A stretch of DNA of 64,000 nt from DATAWK01 sp036267255 (lineage in GTDB: Bacteria > Acidobacteriota > Terriglobia > Terriglobales > Acidobacteriaceae): the NCBI GenBank assembly GCA_036267255.1, contig DATAWK010000016.1, positions 3,837-67,836 on the forward strand, in the 5' to 3' direction. The notes under the pieces are model-generated. The model searched no databases, was not told where the DNA came from, and saw only the letters and a list, made by a program, of their open reading frames with translations. A program made the translations under genes and the position numbers. Shown one piece after another: positions 1 to 8,971 of this stretch (position 1 is the first letter of the stretch; every line of letters begins with the position of its first letter).

Positions 1-1
1 G

Positions 2-358
2 GCCTACCATAACGCTCCTCCCGCAAAAGGGGTGAAGCTTGCGCCAATTCTTTCCGGCAAACAACTCACTGGCCCAAACTTTACGTATTCCTGGCAGGTG
101 AAGGTCTACCACGAAGCGGCCCGCATCCCCAATGTGCTCTATCAGCTTCCCTGCTATTGTCATTGCGATCGCGCCCTCGGCCACCACAGTTTGCATAGCT
201 GTTTTGCAGGCCTGCATGGCGCCGAATGCCAGACCTGCGCCATGGAAGGAGCCTATGCGTATCGAATGACGCGCAAGGGCTGGACTCCTCAGCAGATTCG
301 CGGCGGAATCGAACGCGGCGAGTGGAAGAAGATCGATCTCAACAATCTTGGTGCCTAG
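2..358 (+). CDS. PCYCGC-motif Cys-rich protein, 3' part (start lies before the window)
   Basis: The frame is open from the left edge, so the real start is upstream; a GTG at 32 is an internal possibility only. The visible 118 residues carry a Cys-rich block, PCYCHCDRALGHHSLHSC, followed by CxxC (ECQTC) and a helical tail, which matches the family named after its PCYCGC motif. Such proteins are exported or lipid-anchored in Acidobacteria and Firmicutes and have no established reaction. The clustered Cys and His residues suggest metal binding or redox activity, which is inference. The signal peptide, if any, is off-window. Confidence 0.7.
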   Translation, partial: AYHNAPPAKGVKLAPILSGKQLTGPNFTYSWQVKVYHEAARIPNVLYQLPCYCHCDRALGHHSLHSCFAGLHGAECQTCAMEGAYAYRMTRKGWTPQQIRGGIERGEWKKIDLNNLGA

Positions 359-492
359 GATCCAGCTGGGCGCCTGGGATCCAGTAACACGAAACCGGAA
401 ACAAAACTCTAAAGCCATGCAGCGGCTCTGCCGATAACGAAATTGGGGAGGCATCCCCTTGTCTCCAATCGAGCACCGGATCGTTGCCCTGC

Positions 493-2934
493 ATGCAAAA
501 TTTCTACTACAGCCTCGTCCATGAGCACGACCCGCGATTGCTTTTGCTGGCCTTCGCGGTCTGTGTCATCGGCTGCATGTCGACCAGCAGAATGTTGTGG
601 CGCTCCATCGTGCCCGTCGCCCGGGTACAGCGCGCGTGGAGGCTCAGCGCCGCTCTGGTCTTTGCCTGCACCATCTTTTCCACGCACTACATTGCCATAC
701 TCGCCTTTCGGCCCGGCGTCGGCATGGACTTCGATATCTGGAAGACCGCGCTTTCCTTATGCGTCGCTGTCTTTGGTTCCATGTTGGGCTTCCTCGTTCT
801 CTCTCTTTCGGACCGCGGCGCCCTCCGCACCGGCATCGCAGGCATTCTTGTCGGTGGCACCATCGCGGCCATGCACTTCACCGGCATGGCTGCCATGCAC
901 TTTAGCGGCAACATTGTCTGGAATCACGCCACGGTCTGGCTGTCGATTGCTCTCGGTATTCTTCTCTCGGTTCTGGCGCTGGCCTGTACCAGTAATCTGC
1001 ACACCATCTCCGGACGCATACAGGTTTCTTCCCTGCTGGTGCTGGCCGTCTGCACGCTGCATTTTCTTGCCATGTCTGCCATGCATATATCCGCCAGCTC
1101 CGTGGCGCGCGCCGGCATGGTGCTGAATATGGATTCTATGGCCCTCACCACGGCCGCCGTCAGCCTGCTGTTTGCCCTCATAAGCATCAGCGCTACCATC
1201 GTCGATCACCACATCAGCATGCGCTCCGGCCGCGAGGTGGAACGCCTCCGTCAGCTTGCCGACGGTGCCTTTGAAGGCATCGTGCTCTGCCGTGAAGATC
1301 AGATCATCGACGTCAATCTCGCCTTCTGCGTTTTGCTCGGCCTCTCCGCGCACACGCTGCGCGACTCCTCGATCTCACACCTGGCCAGCTCCTTATACCG
1401 CTCCGCCTTGCAGACAACTCTCTCCACTCCAACGTTCGAGCCCATAGAAATGGAGCTCTGTACCAGCAATGGTTCGATCTGCCCGGTTGAAGCCCTCAGC
1501 CGCCCCATCGAATACCTCGGCAAACCGGCCACCGTGCTGGCCGTGCGCGATATCTCGGAGCGCAAGCTGGCCCAGCATCGCATTGACCATCTCATCCATC
1601 ACGATGCGCTCACCAACCTGGCCAATCGCCTGCTCTTTCAGGATCGTCTGCAACAGGCCATGGCCGAGGCCGACCGCACCGGCCAGCCCATGGCGCTGCT
1701 GTACATCGATCTGGACCGCTTCAAATCCGTCAATGACATGCTCGGCCACGCCACCGGCGACGATCTGCTGGTCCAGGTTGCCGCGCGCATGCAGGAAACA
1801 ACCCGCCGCGTCGACACCGTCGCGCGTCTCGGCGGAGACGAATTCGCCATCGTGCAGCCGCTCATACACACCCCGCAGGCTGCCGCCACGTTGGCTTCGC
1901 GCCTCATCAACCTCATCCACCGGCCTGTCTTGATCGGCGGGCATCAGGTTTCGGTCGGCGCCAGCATCGGCATCGCCATGTATCCCCAGGATGGCGCCAC
2001 GCCGGAAATCCTGTTGCAGAATGCCGATCTCGCTCTCTATCGCGCCAAGCAATATCGCGGCAGCAGCTTCTGCTTTTTCGAGTCCAACATGGATCACAAG
2101 CTGCAGGAGCGCCGCGCGCTGGAAATTGAATTGCAGGAGGCGCTCGAGAATCATCAGCTGCACCTCAACTACCAGCCTCTTTTCTCCACCGGCAGCCTGC
2201 AATTGATCGGCTTTGAAGCCCTCCTCCGCTGGCAGCATCCGCAACGCGGCTGGATCGCTCCCATTGATTTCATCCCCCTGGCCGAAGAAACCGGATTGAT
2301 CCTTTCCATCGGCCGCTGGGTTCTGCTCTCCGCCTGCACGGAAGCTGCTCGCTGGTCGTATCCCTATCGCATCTCCGTCAATGTTTCCGCCGTGCAGGTA
2401 CAGCACAGCAATCTGGTCGAGACCGTCGCGGAAATTTTACAAACCACCGGCCTGCCGCCGGATCAGTTGGAGCTCGAAGTCACCGAAAGCCTCTTCCTCG
2501 GCGACCTTGAAGCCATCCTGACCACGCTGCGCGACCTGAAAAAGCTCGGCGTGCGCATCACCCTGGACGATTTCGGCACCGGTTACTCCAGCCTCAGCTA
2601 CCTGCGCCGTTTTCCCTTCGACCATCTCAAAATCGATCGTTCCTTCGTCCACTCGCTGGGCCAGGATAAACAGGCCGACGCCATTGTCAGCTCCATCGTC
2701 GCGCTCAGTCACAGCCTCAATCTCAGCGTGACCGCCGAAGGCGTCGAAACCGAAACGCAACTGGCCGCTCTGCAATCCAACGATTGCGACCACGTGCAGG
2801 GCTTTCTGCTCGGCCGCCCGTCGCCTTCCAGCGCTCTGGCCTCGCTGCGCGAATCTGGCCAGATCGACGCTTCCATCCCTCTCGGCCCTTTCTGCACGCC
2901 TATCTTCCTGCAAATGCCCATCAGCGCCGATTAG
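493..2934 (+). CDS. MHYT-PAS-GGDEF-EAL cyclic-di-GMP cyclase/phosphodiesterase
   Basis: Membrane sensor of 813 residues that should make and/or degrade cyclic di-GMP. Residues about 1-240 are a multi-helix MHYT domain with repeated M/L-H-(Y/F) motifs (THYIAIL, MHFTGMAAMH, LHFLAMSAMH), thought to bind a metal and sense a diatomic gas. A PAS domain follows (about 245-360), then a GGDEF domain with an intact RLGGDEF signature near residue 448 and an RxxD inhibitory site (RRVD) five residues before it. The EAL domain has FEALLRW near 573, DDFGTGYSSL, KIDRSFV and TAEGVE, so both activities look intact. ATG at 493 was chosen; an in-frame TTG at 484 is the only nearby alternative. It stands alone, with no obvious partner gene. 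Confidence 0.93.
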   Translation: MQNFYYSLVHEHDPRLLLLAFAVCVIGCMSTSRMLWRSIVPVARVQRAWRLSAALVFACTIFSTHYIAILAFRPGVGMDFDIWKTALSLCVAVFGSMLGFLVLSLSDRGALRTGIAGILVGGTIAAMHFTGMAAMHFSGNIVWNHATVWLSIALGILLSVLALACTSNLHTISGRIQVSSLLVLAVCTLHFLAMSAMHISASSVARAGMVLNMDSMALTTAAVSLLFALISISATIVDHHISMRSGREVERLRQLADGAFEGIVLCREDQIIDVNLAFCVLLGLSAHTLRDSSISHLASSLYRSALQTTLSTPTFEPIEMELCTSNGSICPVEALSRPIEYLGKPATVLAVRDISERKLAQHRIDHLIHHDALTNLANRLLFQDRLQQAMAEADRTGQPMALLYIDLDRFKSVNDMLGHATGDDLLVQVAARMQETTRRVDTVARLGGDEFAIVQPLIHTPQAAATLASRLINLIHRPVLIGGHQVSVGASIGIAMYPQDGATPEILLQNADLALYRAKQYRGSSFCFFESNMDHKLQERRALEIELQEALENHQLHLNYQPLFSTGSLQLIGFEALLRWQHPQRGWIAPIDFIPLAEETGLILSIGRWVLLSACTEAARWSYPYRISVNVSAVQVQHSNLVETVAEILQTTGLPPDQLELEVTESLFLGDLEAILTTLRDLKKLGVRITLDDFGTGYSSLSYLRRFPFDHLKIDRSFVHSLGQDKQADAIVSSIVALSHSLNLSVTAEGVETETQLAALQSNDCDHVQGFLLGRPSPSSALASLRESGQIDASIPLGPFCTPIFLQMPISAD

Positions 2935-3065
2935 CGCGAGCTCCTCGCACGCAATCGACCGAGTTTCGCGTCACAGAAATCCGGGTGCTCCCAAAAATTT
3001 CCCGAAATCTCTTACTCTAAGGAGAACAGCGCGATCCGCTGTCACAGAAGGAGCTTGCCTTCGCA

Positions 3066-3833
3066 ATGTCCGACACACACAACGCTCTCATCGTCGACCA
3101 GTTCACGCGCCAGGCCGTGCCCTACAGCAACGCCGCACCCATTCAAAACGATGATCTTCTCAACCGCATCGTCCGCATCGCAAAGGCCACGGCAAACGAC
3201 ACGTCGCTCGATGTCGCCTGCGGCCCCGGCCTGCTCGTGTGCGCCTTCGCATCCGTCGTTCAGCACGCCACCGGCATCGACCTCACACCCGCCATGCTCG
3301 ATCAGGCGCGCAAGCTACAGCACCAGCAGCATCTCGCCAACATCACCTGGGATCAGGGCGACGTCACCCGCCTGCCCTATCCCGATGCGCACTTCTCCGT
3401 CGTGACCTGCCGTTTCGCCTTCCATCATTTCCCTCAACCGCTGTCCGTGCTTCAGGAAATGCGCCGTGTCTGCCAACCCGGAGGCCGCATCGTCGTTGCC
3501 GACAGTTCTCCCGCCGCCGCCAGGGCCGACGCCTTCAACGCAATGGAGCGTCTCCGCGATCCCTCGCACACCCGCGCATTGCCCATAGCCGAACTCAGCA
3601 CGCTCTTCCAGCAAGTCGGCCTGCCGGCGCCGCATGTCGAAACCTACCGCTTGTCCGGCGAGCTCGAGGATCTCCTCGCACGGTCCTTCCCCAATCCCGG
3701 GGATGCCGACCGCATCCGCCAGATCTTCGAGAACTCCCTCATCGACGACACCCTCGACATGGCCGCGCGCCGCGAGAATGGGAAGATCCATCACGCCTTC
3801 CCCATCACCATCCTCACCGCAACCGTCTCCTGA
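3066..3833 (+). CDS. Class I SAM-dependent methyltransferase
   Basis: 255-residue methyltransferase of the UbiE/Methyltransf_11 type. Motif I is DVACGPGLLV near residue 40, followed by an acidic residue (TGIDLTP) that would hold the SAM ribose, then GDVTRLPYPDAHFSVV and the CRFAFHHFPQP segment typical of this group. An AAGGAG sequence lies about 14 bases before the ATG. The substrate cannot be read from sequence; small-molecule or quinone-like substrates are usual. It is monocistronic, and a hairpin at 3898-3930 separates it from the convergent gene. Confidence 0.85.
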   Translation: MSDTHNALIVDQFTRQAVPYSNAAPIQNDDLLNRIVRIAKATANDTSLDVACGPGLLVCAFASVVQHATGIDLTPAMLDQARKLQHQQHLANITWDQGDVTRLPYPDAHFSVVTCRFAFHHFPQPLSVLQEMRRVCQPGGRIVVADSSPAAARADAFNAMERLRDPSHTRALPIAELSTLFQQVGLPAPHVETYRLSGELEDLLARSFPNPGDADRIRQIFENSLIDDTLDMAARRENGKIHHAFPITILTATVS

Positions 3834-3897
3834 TTGCACGCGTCCGTTACAAGCGACCATTCTCCGCATCGCGCGAATGAGTGGATTCGGTAAGCAG

Positions 3898-3930
3898 AAA
3901 AAAGAGCATTCGGATTGCCGAATGCTCTTT
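3898..3930 (-). terminator. Rho-independent terminator for the C45-like gene
   Basis: A perfect 13-bp stem (AAAGAGCATTCGG, loop attg, CCGAATGCTCTTT) preceded by a run of six A on the plus strand. Read on the minus strand it becomes a hairpin followed by T6, so it fits best downstream of the gene ending at 4015. It may act weakly for the methyltransferase on the other side. Confidence 0.85.
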
Positions 3931-4014
3931 CATCACCGTCATCTCTACCGCTCCCACATCTGCCTTGGAAGCAACTGCCGAAGCACGATTCGCGATCGCA
4001 ACGCCGTTACATTC

Positions 4015-5478
4015 CTACTCCGCAGCGGCAGTCATTCCCGTGGAGCCATGATCGTCTCCGTGAAATGTCGCCCACGGATTGCCCTTCATGTCTCGCAGCG
4101 CCGGGGCCTGCCATGCAAACCTCGGATGCGCGGCCAGGAACGGCTTGACGAGAAAATCCTCGCCGCACGGACGGCCGCTGCGCGCATAAAACGACAATCT
4201 GCTCGCCATCGAACTGTCCGCGGCCTTTGCATTCACAGCACCGCTCGGAGTAAACGGAGGCGCTCCCCATTGCGGAGTTCCACGCGGCGAAACATCCTCA
4301 TGCCCGCACAAGGTGCGTTCACTGGGGCCCTCCTTCTTGGAATAGGCATCATAATGATCCGCCAGGAACTGTTGTGCCAGCTTGGCATTGATCTGCCCTT
4401 TGTACTGCGCCATCAGTTCGTCCCACCGTTTGTGGCGCGCATTCATCGAACTCGAAGGATCGTTGGGATTGAAATCCGTCTCTTCCTTGATCAGCGTCGG
4501 GTCGCTGGGGAAATTCGATCCGACAAAATAGCCGTTCTTGCTGCGCCACAGGCGATGCACCTTCAGGCCCAGCTCCAGCCGCGCCACTTCGTTGGCATGG
4601 TTATCGGCGATCAGCCAGTCGTTGGCATAGCCGCCGTTGTTGCCTTTCAGCATGATGCGTTCAAAGTCGTCAATGCTCGCCGAATACTGCATGGCCTTCC
4701 GCGCGCGCACAAATTCCGGCACACCGTTCGGATCGAACCCTGTATAGCCCGTGATGGTCGTCTCGGTAATTTCAATTCCGGCAGAGTTCATGCCGAAATC
4801 ATCGCCGCTATCGATCTTGCCGGGAAAGCCATCCATCAAAATGTGATAGCCATGCTGGGGAGCAATGTCGAAAATAATGCGCCAGTATTCGCCCGTCAGA
4901 AAGGGTTCCCACATGCTGTGGGCAATCACCGGCCGATGGTCCTTCGTCCAGTCGCCGGTCGCGACGAAAGCGCTGCAATTGCCCGGAGCCTTCATGTCGG
5001 CTGCAGATTTCAGCTGCTCCTCTTTTTTGAGCTCGTGAATGTAGTAGCCGGATTCCAGGAACCCATTGAGAGCGACAACATCCCAAAGGTCCATGTCGTG
5101 GACACCGTGCGCCTTCACACCGTCGGCAATGCCCTGGATCTCTTCGCGGTATTGCGGCTCAATATGCGGCCAGTAGACGTTCTTCGCCGTGGCGCGGAAG
5201 AACTCCCAGGGAAGACGCCCACGCGTGCTTCCCAGCTGGATCGCATGAAATGCATCATCGATCTCCGGCGCCAGCAGGTATCCGTGCTGAAAGCCAATCT
5301 CGCTCGGCGTGCCCTGCAGGTGTACGTAGGTCCAGCCCGCGCGCTCAAAACGATAGGAACCTTTCAGTTGCGCCAGTTGTGCGGATGAAGACGCAGTTTT
5401 GGCAGCCTGGGCTTGCCCTCCGCTCATAACACAGCCCACAAAAAGCACTGCAAATAAAATACGCAAATAAAAACGCAT
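4015..5478 (-). CDS. Exported C45/phospholipase B-like Ntn-type hydrolase
   Basis: 487-residue protein with a clear signal peptide (MRFYLRILFAVLFVGCVMSG, then AxA). The family resembles C45 acyltransferases and phospholipase B-like hydrolases, which self-cleave before a Cys. The motif here is GNCSAFVATGDWT about 140 residues into the precursor, with Cys as the likely N-terminal nucleophile, followed by AHSMWEP and DGFPGKIDSGDDFGMNSAGI. These match the family core; the substrate (amide or ester) is unknown. The start at 5478 was chosen because the signal peptide begins there and a G-rich Shine-Dalgarno precedes it; the frame stays open upstream to 5931 but that part is not protein-like. It is divergent from a PadR gene whose operators lie in the shared 288-bp interval. 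Confidence 0.75.
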   Translation of the reverse strand: MRFYLRILFAVLFVGCVMSGGQAQAAKTASSSAQLAQLKGSYRFERAGWTYVHLQGTPSEIGFQHGYLLAPEIDDAFHAIQLGSTRGRLPWEFFRATAKNVYWPHIEPQYREEIQGIADGVKAHGVHDMDLWDVVALNGFLESGYYIHELKKEEQLKSAADMKAPGNCSAFVATGDWTKDHRPVIAHSMWEPFLTGEYWRIIFDIAPQHGYHILMDGFPGKIDSGDDFGMNSAGIEITETTITGYTGFDPNGVPEFVRARKAMQYSASIDDFERIMLKGNNGGYANDWLIADNHANEVARLELGLKVHRLWRSKNGYFVGSNFPSDPTLIKEETDFNPNDPSSSMNARHKRWDELMAQYKGQINAKLAQQFLADHYDAYSKKEGPSERTLCGHEDVSPRGTPQWGAPPFTPSGAVNAKAADSSMASRLSFYARSGRPCGEDFLVKPFLAAHPRFAWQAPALRDMKGNPWATFHGDDHGSTGMTAAAE

Positions 5479-5702
5479 CGCATCCCCCCGGAAGCAGCCT
5501 ATCGTCCCATGCCAGTAAAAGCAATGGTTTTTGAATGTTTCTTCATGGCCGCCGATTGTCTCAGCACCCATCGATTGCCACTCCGTCCGGCTGCTTGCAA
5601 CATCCGTTGCATCGTACATGGAATTCCTTTGTTGGGGTGCCCGTTTCAGATTCGATCGTAATTTGAGAGCGATCGCACTCCGAATCCAGCCCTCTCCGGA
5701 TC

Positions 5703-5761
5703 TTCCTATTGACATTCGATAGGAATCGATTGCATTATTCCTATCGAGTGTCGATAGGAAT
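5703..5761. promoter_or_regulatory. Pair of inverted repeats, likely PadR operators
   Basis: Two palindromes sit between the divergent hydrolase and PadR genes. The first is TTCCTAT-N9-ATAGGAA (5703-5725). The second is stronger: ATTCCTATCGA, spacer gtg, TCGATAGGAAT (5737-5761), with perfect 11-base arms. They share the TTCCTATcga half-site. The first covers a -35 box and the second runs from the -10 box into the Shine-Dalgarno of the PadR gene at 5767. This placement suggests autorepression, as is usual for PadR proteins. Confidence 0.75.
5709..5738 (+). promoter_or_regulatory. Sigma70-like promoter of the padR-ADOP module
   Basis: A perfect -35 TTGACA (5709-5714), an 18-base spacer and CATTAT (5733-5738) as -10. 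It lies 29 bases before the PadR start codon and is overlapped by both inverted repeats. Confidence 0.5.
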
Positions 5762-5766
5762 ATAAA

Positions 5767-6099
5767 ATGAGTTCCAATCAAACAAATCTTCTGCAGGGAA
5801 CGCTGGATCTGCTGATCCTGAAATCGTTGATGCTGCATGAATTGCATGGCCTGGGTGTTTCGCGTCGGATTCAGCAGATTACCCGCGGCACCTTTCAAGT
5901 CAAACCAGGATCGCTCTTTCCCGCTCTTCATCGCTTGGAGGAGGCCGGCTGGCTGACCTCCTTCTGGGGTGAGTCGGAGAACAATCGTCGCGCCAGGTTT
6001 TACCGGCTCACCAGGGCCGGAGAACGTCGGCTGGGCCAGGAGACGGCGCAGTGGCGGAAGATCGTCCTGGCCATGGCAAATGCACTGAAGGCAACCTAG
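5767..6099 (+). CDS. PadR-family repressor of the first ADOP module
   Basis: 110-residue winged-helix regulator. It begins with the subfamily hallmark LLQGTLDLLILKSL, continues with HGLGVSRRIQQIT (recognition region), the wing GSLFPALHRLEEAGWL, and SENNRRARFYRLTRAGERRL. PadR proteins of this short type bind as dimers to palindromes in their own promoter and are released by small ligands. An AGGAA inside the second inverted repeat serves as ribosome site. The ADOP gene starts 9 bases after the stop codon, so the two are cotranscribed and the permease is the likely regulated partner. Confidence 0.93.
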   Translation: MSSNQTNLLQGTLDLLILKSLMLHELHGLGVSRRIQQITRGTFQVKPGSLFPALHRLEEAGWLTSFWGESENNRRARFYRLTRAGERRLGQETAQWRKIVLAMANALKAT

Positions 6100-6108
6100 G
6101 AGACAGAG

Positions 6109-8832
6109 ATGGAGCGGTGGTCCTGGCTAAAAAGCGTGTGGCGAAATCTCTTTTCGAGATCCAAAGTCGAACGGGATCTTGATGACGAGGTTGGCTCCTA
6201 TGTCGAGATGGCGGTCGAGGAAAAGATTGCCGCCGGTGTGCCGCCCAGCGAGGCTCGCCGCGCAATACTGGCAGAGTTCGGGGGCACCGAGCGCTTAAAA
6301 GGATCGGTTCGCGATGTCCGCGCCGGAAGCAGCATTGAATCCCTGCTGCAGGACGTGCTGTATGGCATTCGCGGTCTTCGCAAAAATCCCGGCTTCGTCG
6401 CGGTGGTTGGATTTTCACTTGCGTTGGGAATCGGCGCGAACAGCACAATCTTCAGCGTGCTGAACACGCTGCTGTACCGGCCATTGCCGTATCGGCATCC
6501 AGACAGGCTGGTAGCGATCTGGCAAACAGAAATGAACCATCCCGACTGGCGGGTTCCACCCCCGATTGCCGAGTTGAATGACTGGAAGCAACAAAATCAC
6601 GTCTTTGAAGACATTGCGCTCACCAGCCAAACGCAAACATCGAGCATATCCGGTCTGGGCGCGCCGGAACCGATCCGGCTCCAGTACGTGACTCCGACAT
6701 TTTTCCACGTGCTGCAGGTCAAACCGATCCTGGGTCGCGTCTTCATTCAAGGCGATCTTCACGATAAAGATCAGACGATTGTCTTGAGCTACGCGTACTG
6801 GAAGCGCCGCTTTCACAGCGATCCGGATGTGCTCGGTAGGGTGTTTACGATTCAGGGCGTCACCTCCACCGTAGTGGGTGTCATGCCCGCCGGGTTCGCT
6901 CCGTTTTACGGGGACCGGATCGATTTGTGGTGGCCGATCAATCCTTTCGGCGCGCGCTATGTGCATCGCATCGACCATTGGCTCATGCCGGTCGCGCGGC
7001 TCAAGCCCGGCATTTCAATCGAACAGGCTCAGCGGCAAATGGACGTAATTGCAAGCCGCCTGGCGAACGCCTATCCAGAGACCAACAAGGGAGTCGATGA
7101 CGTCGTCGTCCCGTTGCAGCAACAGTTGTTTGGCCGTATCGGGCGAACTCTGTATCCGCTCTTTGGCGCTGTGGCCTTTGTGCTGCTGATCGCCTGTGTG
7201 AACGTCGTCAATCTTCTCCAGTCACGCACGGAAACCCGGCGCAAGGAGTTTGCCTTGCGCGCGACTTTGGGTGCCGGAAGAGGTCGGCTGGTAAGGCAGT
7301 TGCTTACCGAAAGCGGTCTGCTTGCGTTGATGGGCGGAGCCCTTGGGGTCGCACTTACTTTCGGCGGCATCGCCTTGTTTCGCGCTCTCGCCGGGGACTT
7401 CCCCAATGCGGCAAATATCCGGGTGGACAGCCGGGTACTGCTTTTCACGCTGGGCGTGTCCGTCGCCACTGCATTTCTGGTTGGTTTGGCGCCGGCAATT
7501 TATGCTTCGCGTCCTGACCTGAATCTCGCGTTGCAGGAGGGAGATCGTCGAACAGCAACGGCTTCGCGTGGTTACACGCGGCGTCTGCTGGCAATCTCAG
7601 AAGTGGCGCTCGCGATGGTGCTGCTGGTGGGTGCCGGGCTCATGATCAACACCGTGCTGCATCTCCAGCAGGTAAATCCCGGGTTCAATGCCAGGAACGT
7701 AACGACGATGGAAATTCAACTTCCGGCGGGCGGAAAGTATCTTGCGCCTGTGCCGGGCCAGGACATGGGAGGTATCTCGCCGCGGGTCCCCGCGTTCTAC
7801 CAGCAGCTGCTCGAGAAGGTTTCAGCGTTTCCCGGGGTTCAGTCGGTCGGCATTGCCAGCGCGTTGCCTACCCGCGCTTTTCAGGGATACAGCTTTTCGA
7901 TTGTGGGTCACGCGCCACCGCCTGCCGGTCAAAGACCGGGGGCTGGGTCGAATGTCGTGAGCCCCGGCTTCTTTCATGTGTTGCAAATTCCTCTTTTGAG
8001 AGGACGCTACCTGGACGAACACGATACGCAAAACTCGCCATGGAGCGTGGTCATCAATCAGGCATTCGCGCGCCGCTACTTTCCCAATGAGAATCCCCTT
8101 GGACAGCAGCTCCTGCTGCGCTACGGCAGCTTTGATATAGATGAAGCGCATCCGCGGCAGATCGTTGGCGTGGTTGGCAATATCAAGCAGAATGCCCCGC
8201 AGGATCAGGCAGAGCCTTTCGTGTATGTTTCTTACCTGCAGCAGGCGCAGATTCTTCCTGGCGGATGGGTGGAGTCGCTGCTGCACCAGACGCTGGTGCT
8301 GCGAACGGCGCCGGAGCTCGCGCGCCAGCAAGGAGACCTGGCCGCCGAGGTGAAAAATGCCGTGGCCGGCCTTGACGCCGATCAACCCGTCACAGACGTG
8401 ATGTCGATGCAGGATGTACTGGGGGAGTCGATCAGCGGATCGCGATTCTACATGCGGCTCCTGGCAATCTTCGCCGCTATCGCAGCGCTGCTGGCTGCGA
8501 TTGGCATCTATGGCGTGATGTCGTACTTTGTCAGTGAGCGCACCCATGAAATCGGCATCCGTCTCGCGATGGGAGCACGTCGCTGGGACGTACTTGCGCT
8601 GGTGGGTAAGCTGGGGCTGCAGCTCACATTGATTGGTGTGGCGATTGGAGCGGTATTGGCACTCGGACTTGCGCATCTGATCGCGGGGATGCTTTTTGGC
8701 GTAAAGCCGGATGATCCCATCACCTATGTGGCGGTTGCAGCCGGATTGATTGCGGTAGCGCTGCTGGCCTGCTTTGTTCCGGCGCGCAGAGCCAGCACGG
8801 TTGATCCCATGGTTGCGCTGCGGTGGGAATAA
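6109..8832 (+). CDS. ADOP-type FtsX/MacB permease (907 aa), module 1
   Basis: Large inner-membrane permease of the acidobacterial duplicated orphan permease type. Residues 1-85 are the cytoplasmic prefix domain (VERDLDDEV, EARRAILAEFGG). The MacB core then occurs twice: a first membrane helix (GFVAVVGFSLALGIGANSTI), a long periplasmic domain, three FtsX helices (ACVNVVNLLQSR region near 360), and then a second periplasmic domain and FtsX block ending PMVALRWE. The duplication gives about eight helices in one chain, so it may replace a MacB dimer. No ATPase is encoded nearby. Substrate and energy source are unknown. PadR lies 9 bases upstream. A 24-bp palindrome follows the stop codon. Confidence 0.93.
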   Translation: MERWSWLKSVWRNLFSRSKVERDLDDEVGSYVEMAVEEKIAAGVPPSEARRAILAEFGGTERLKGSVRDVRAGSSIESLLQDVLYGIRGLRKNPGFVAVVGFSLALGIGANSTIFSVLNTLLYRPLPYRHPDRLVAIWQTEMNHPDWRVPPPIAELNDWKQQNHVFEDIALTSQTQTSSISGLGAPEPIRLQYVTPTFFHVLQVKPILGRVFIQGDLHDKDQTIVLSYAYWKRRFHSDPDVLGRVFTIQGVTSTVVGVMPAGFAPFYGDRIDLWWPINPFGARYVHRIDHWLMPVARLKPGISIEQAQRQMDVIASRLANAYPETNKGVDDVVVPLQQQLFGRIGRTLYPLFGAVAFVLLIACVNVVNLLQSRTETRRKEFALRATLGAGRGRLVRQLLTESGLLALMGGALGVALTFGGIALFRALAGDFPNAANIRVDSRVLLFTLGVSVATAFLVGLAPAIYASRPDLNLALQEGDRRTATASRGYTRRLLAISEVALAMVLLVGAGLMINTVLHLQQVNPGFNARNVTTMEIQLPAGGKYLAPVPGQDMGGISPRVPAFYQQLLEKVSAFPGVQSVGIASALPTRAFQGYSFSIVGHAPPPAGQRPGAGSNVVSPGFFHVLQIPLLRGRYLDEHDTQNSPWSVVINQAFARRYFPNENPLGQQLLLRYGSFDIDEAHPRQIVGVVGNIKQNAPQDQAEPFVYVSYLQQAQILPGGWVESLLHQTLVLRTAPELARQQGDLAAEVKNAVAGLDADQPVTDVMSMQDVLGESISGSRFYMRLLAIFAAIAALLAAIGIYGVMSYFVSERTHEIGIRLAMGARRWDVLALVGKLGLQLTLIGVAIGAVLALGLAHLIAGMLFGVKPDDPITYVAVAAGLIAVALLACFVPARRASTVDPMVALRWE

Positions 8833-8878
8833 CGCGGTAGATATTCCTGCCGGCAAATACTCTGGTCGTCACAAAACC

Positions 8879-8902
8879 TTTCGGGTAGCCGGCTACCCGA
8901 AA
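8879..8902. repeat. 24-bp perfect palindrome after ADOP module 1
   Basis: Arms TTTCGGGTAGCC and GGCTACCCGAAA abut with no spacer. As RNA it can form a 10-bp stem with a CCGG loop. On the plus strand it is followed by A rather than T residues, so it is not a textbook terminator for the permease gene. It could be a terminator without a U-tract or an operator for the acetyltransferase at 8972. Confidence 0.6.
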
Positions 8903-8971
8903 ACAAACCGCTGTTCCTATGCACGAGAACGTACAGGGAACTCCTCGACAGAGCTGCCTTAGACTGAAAGT

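Noticed and set aside
3634..5388. A 584-codon plus-strand frame overlapping the C45-like gene
   Set aside because: The minus-strand protein has a signal peptide and a family motif, and the plus frame crosses a terminator and an unrelated gene end.
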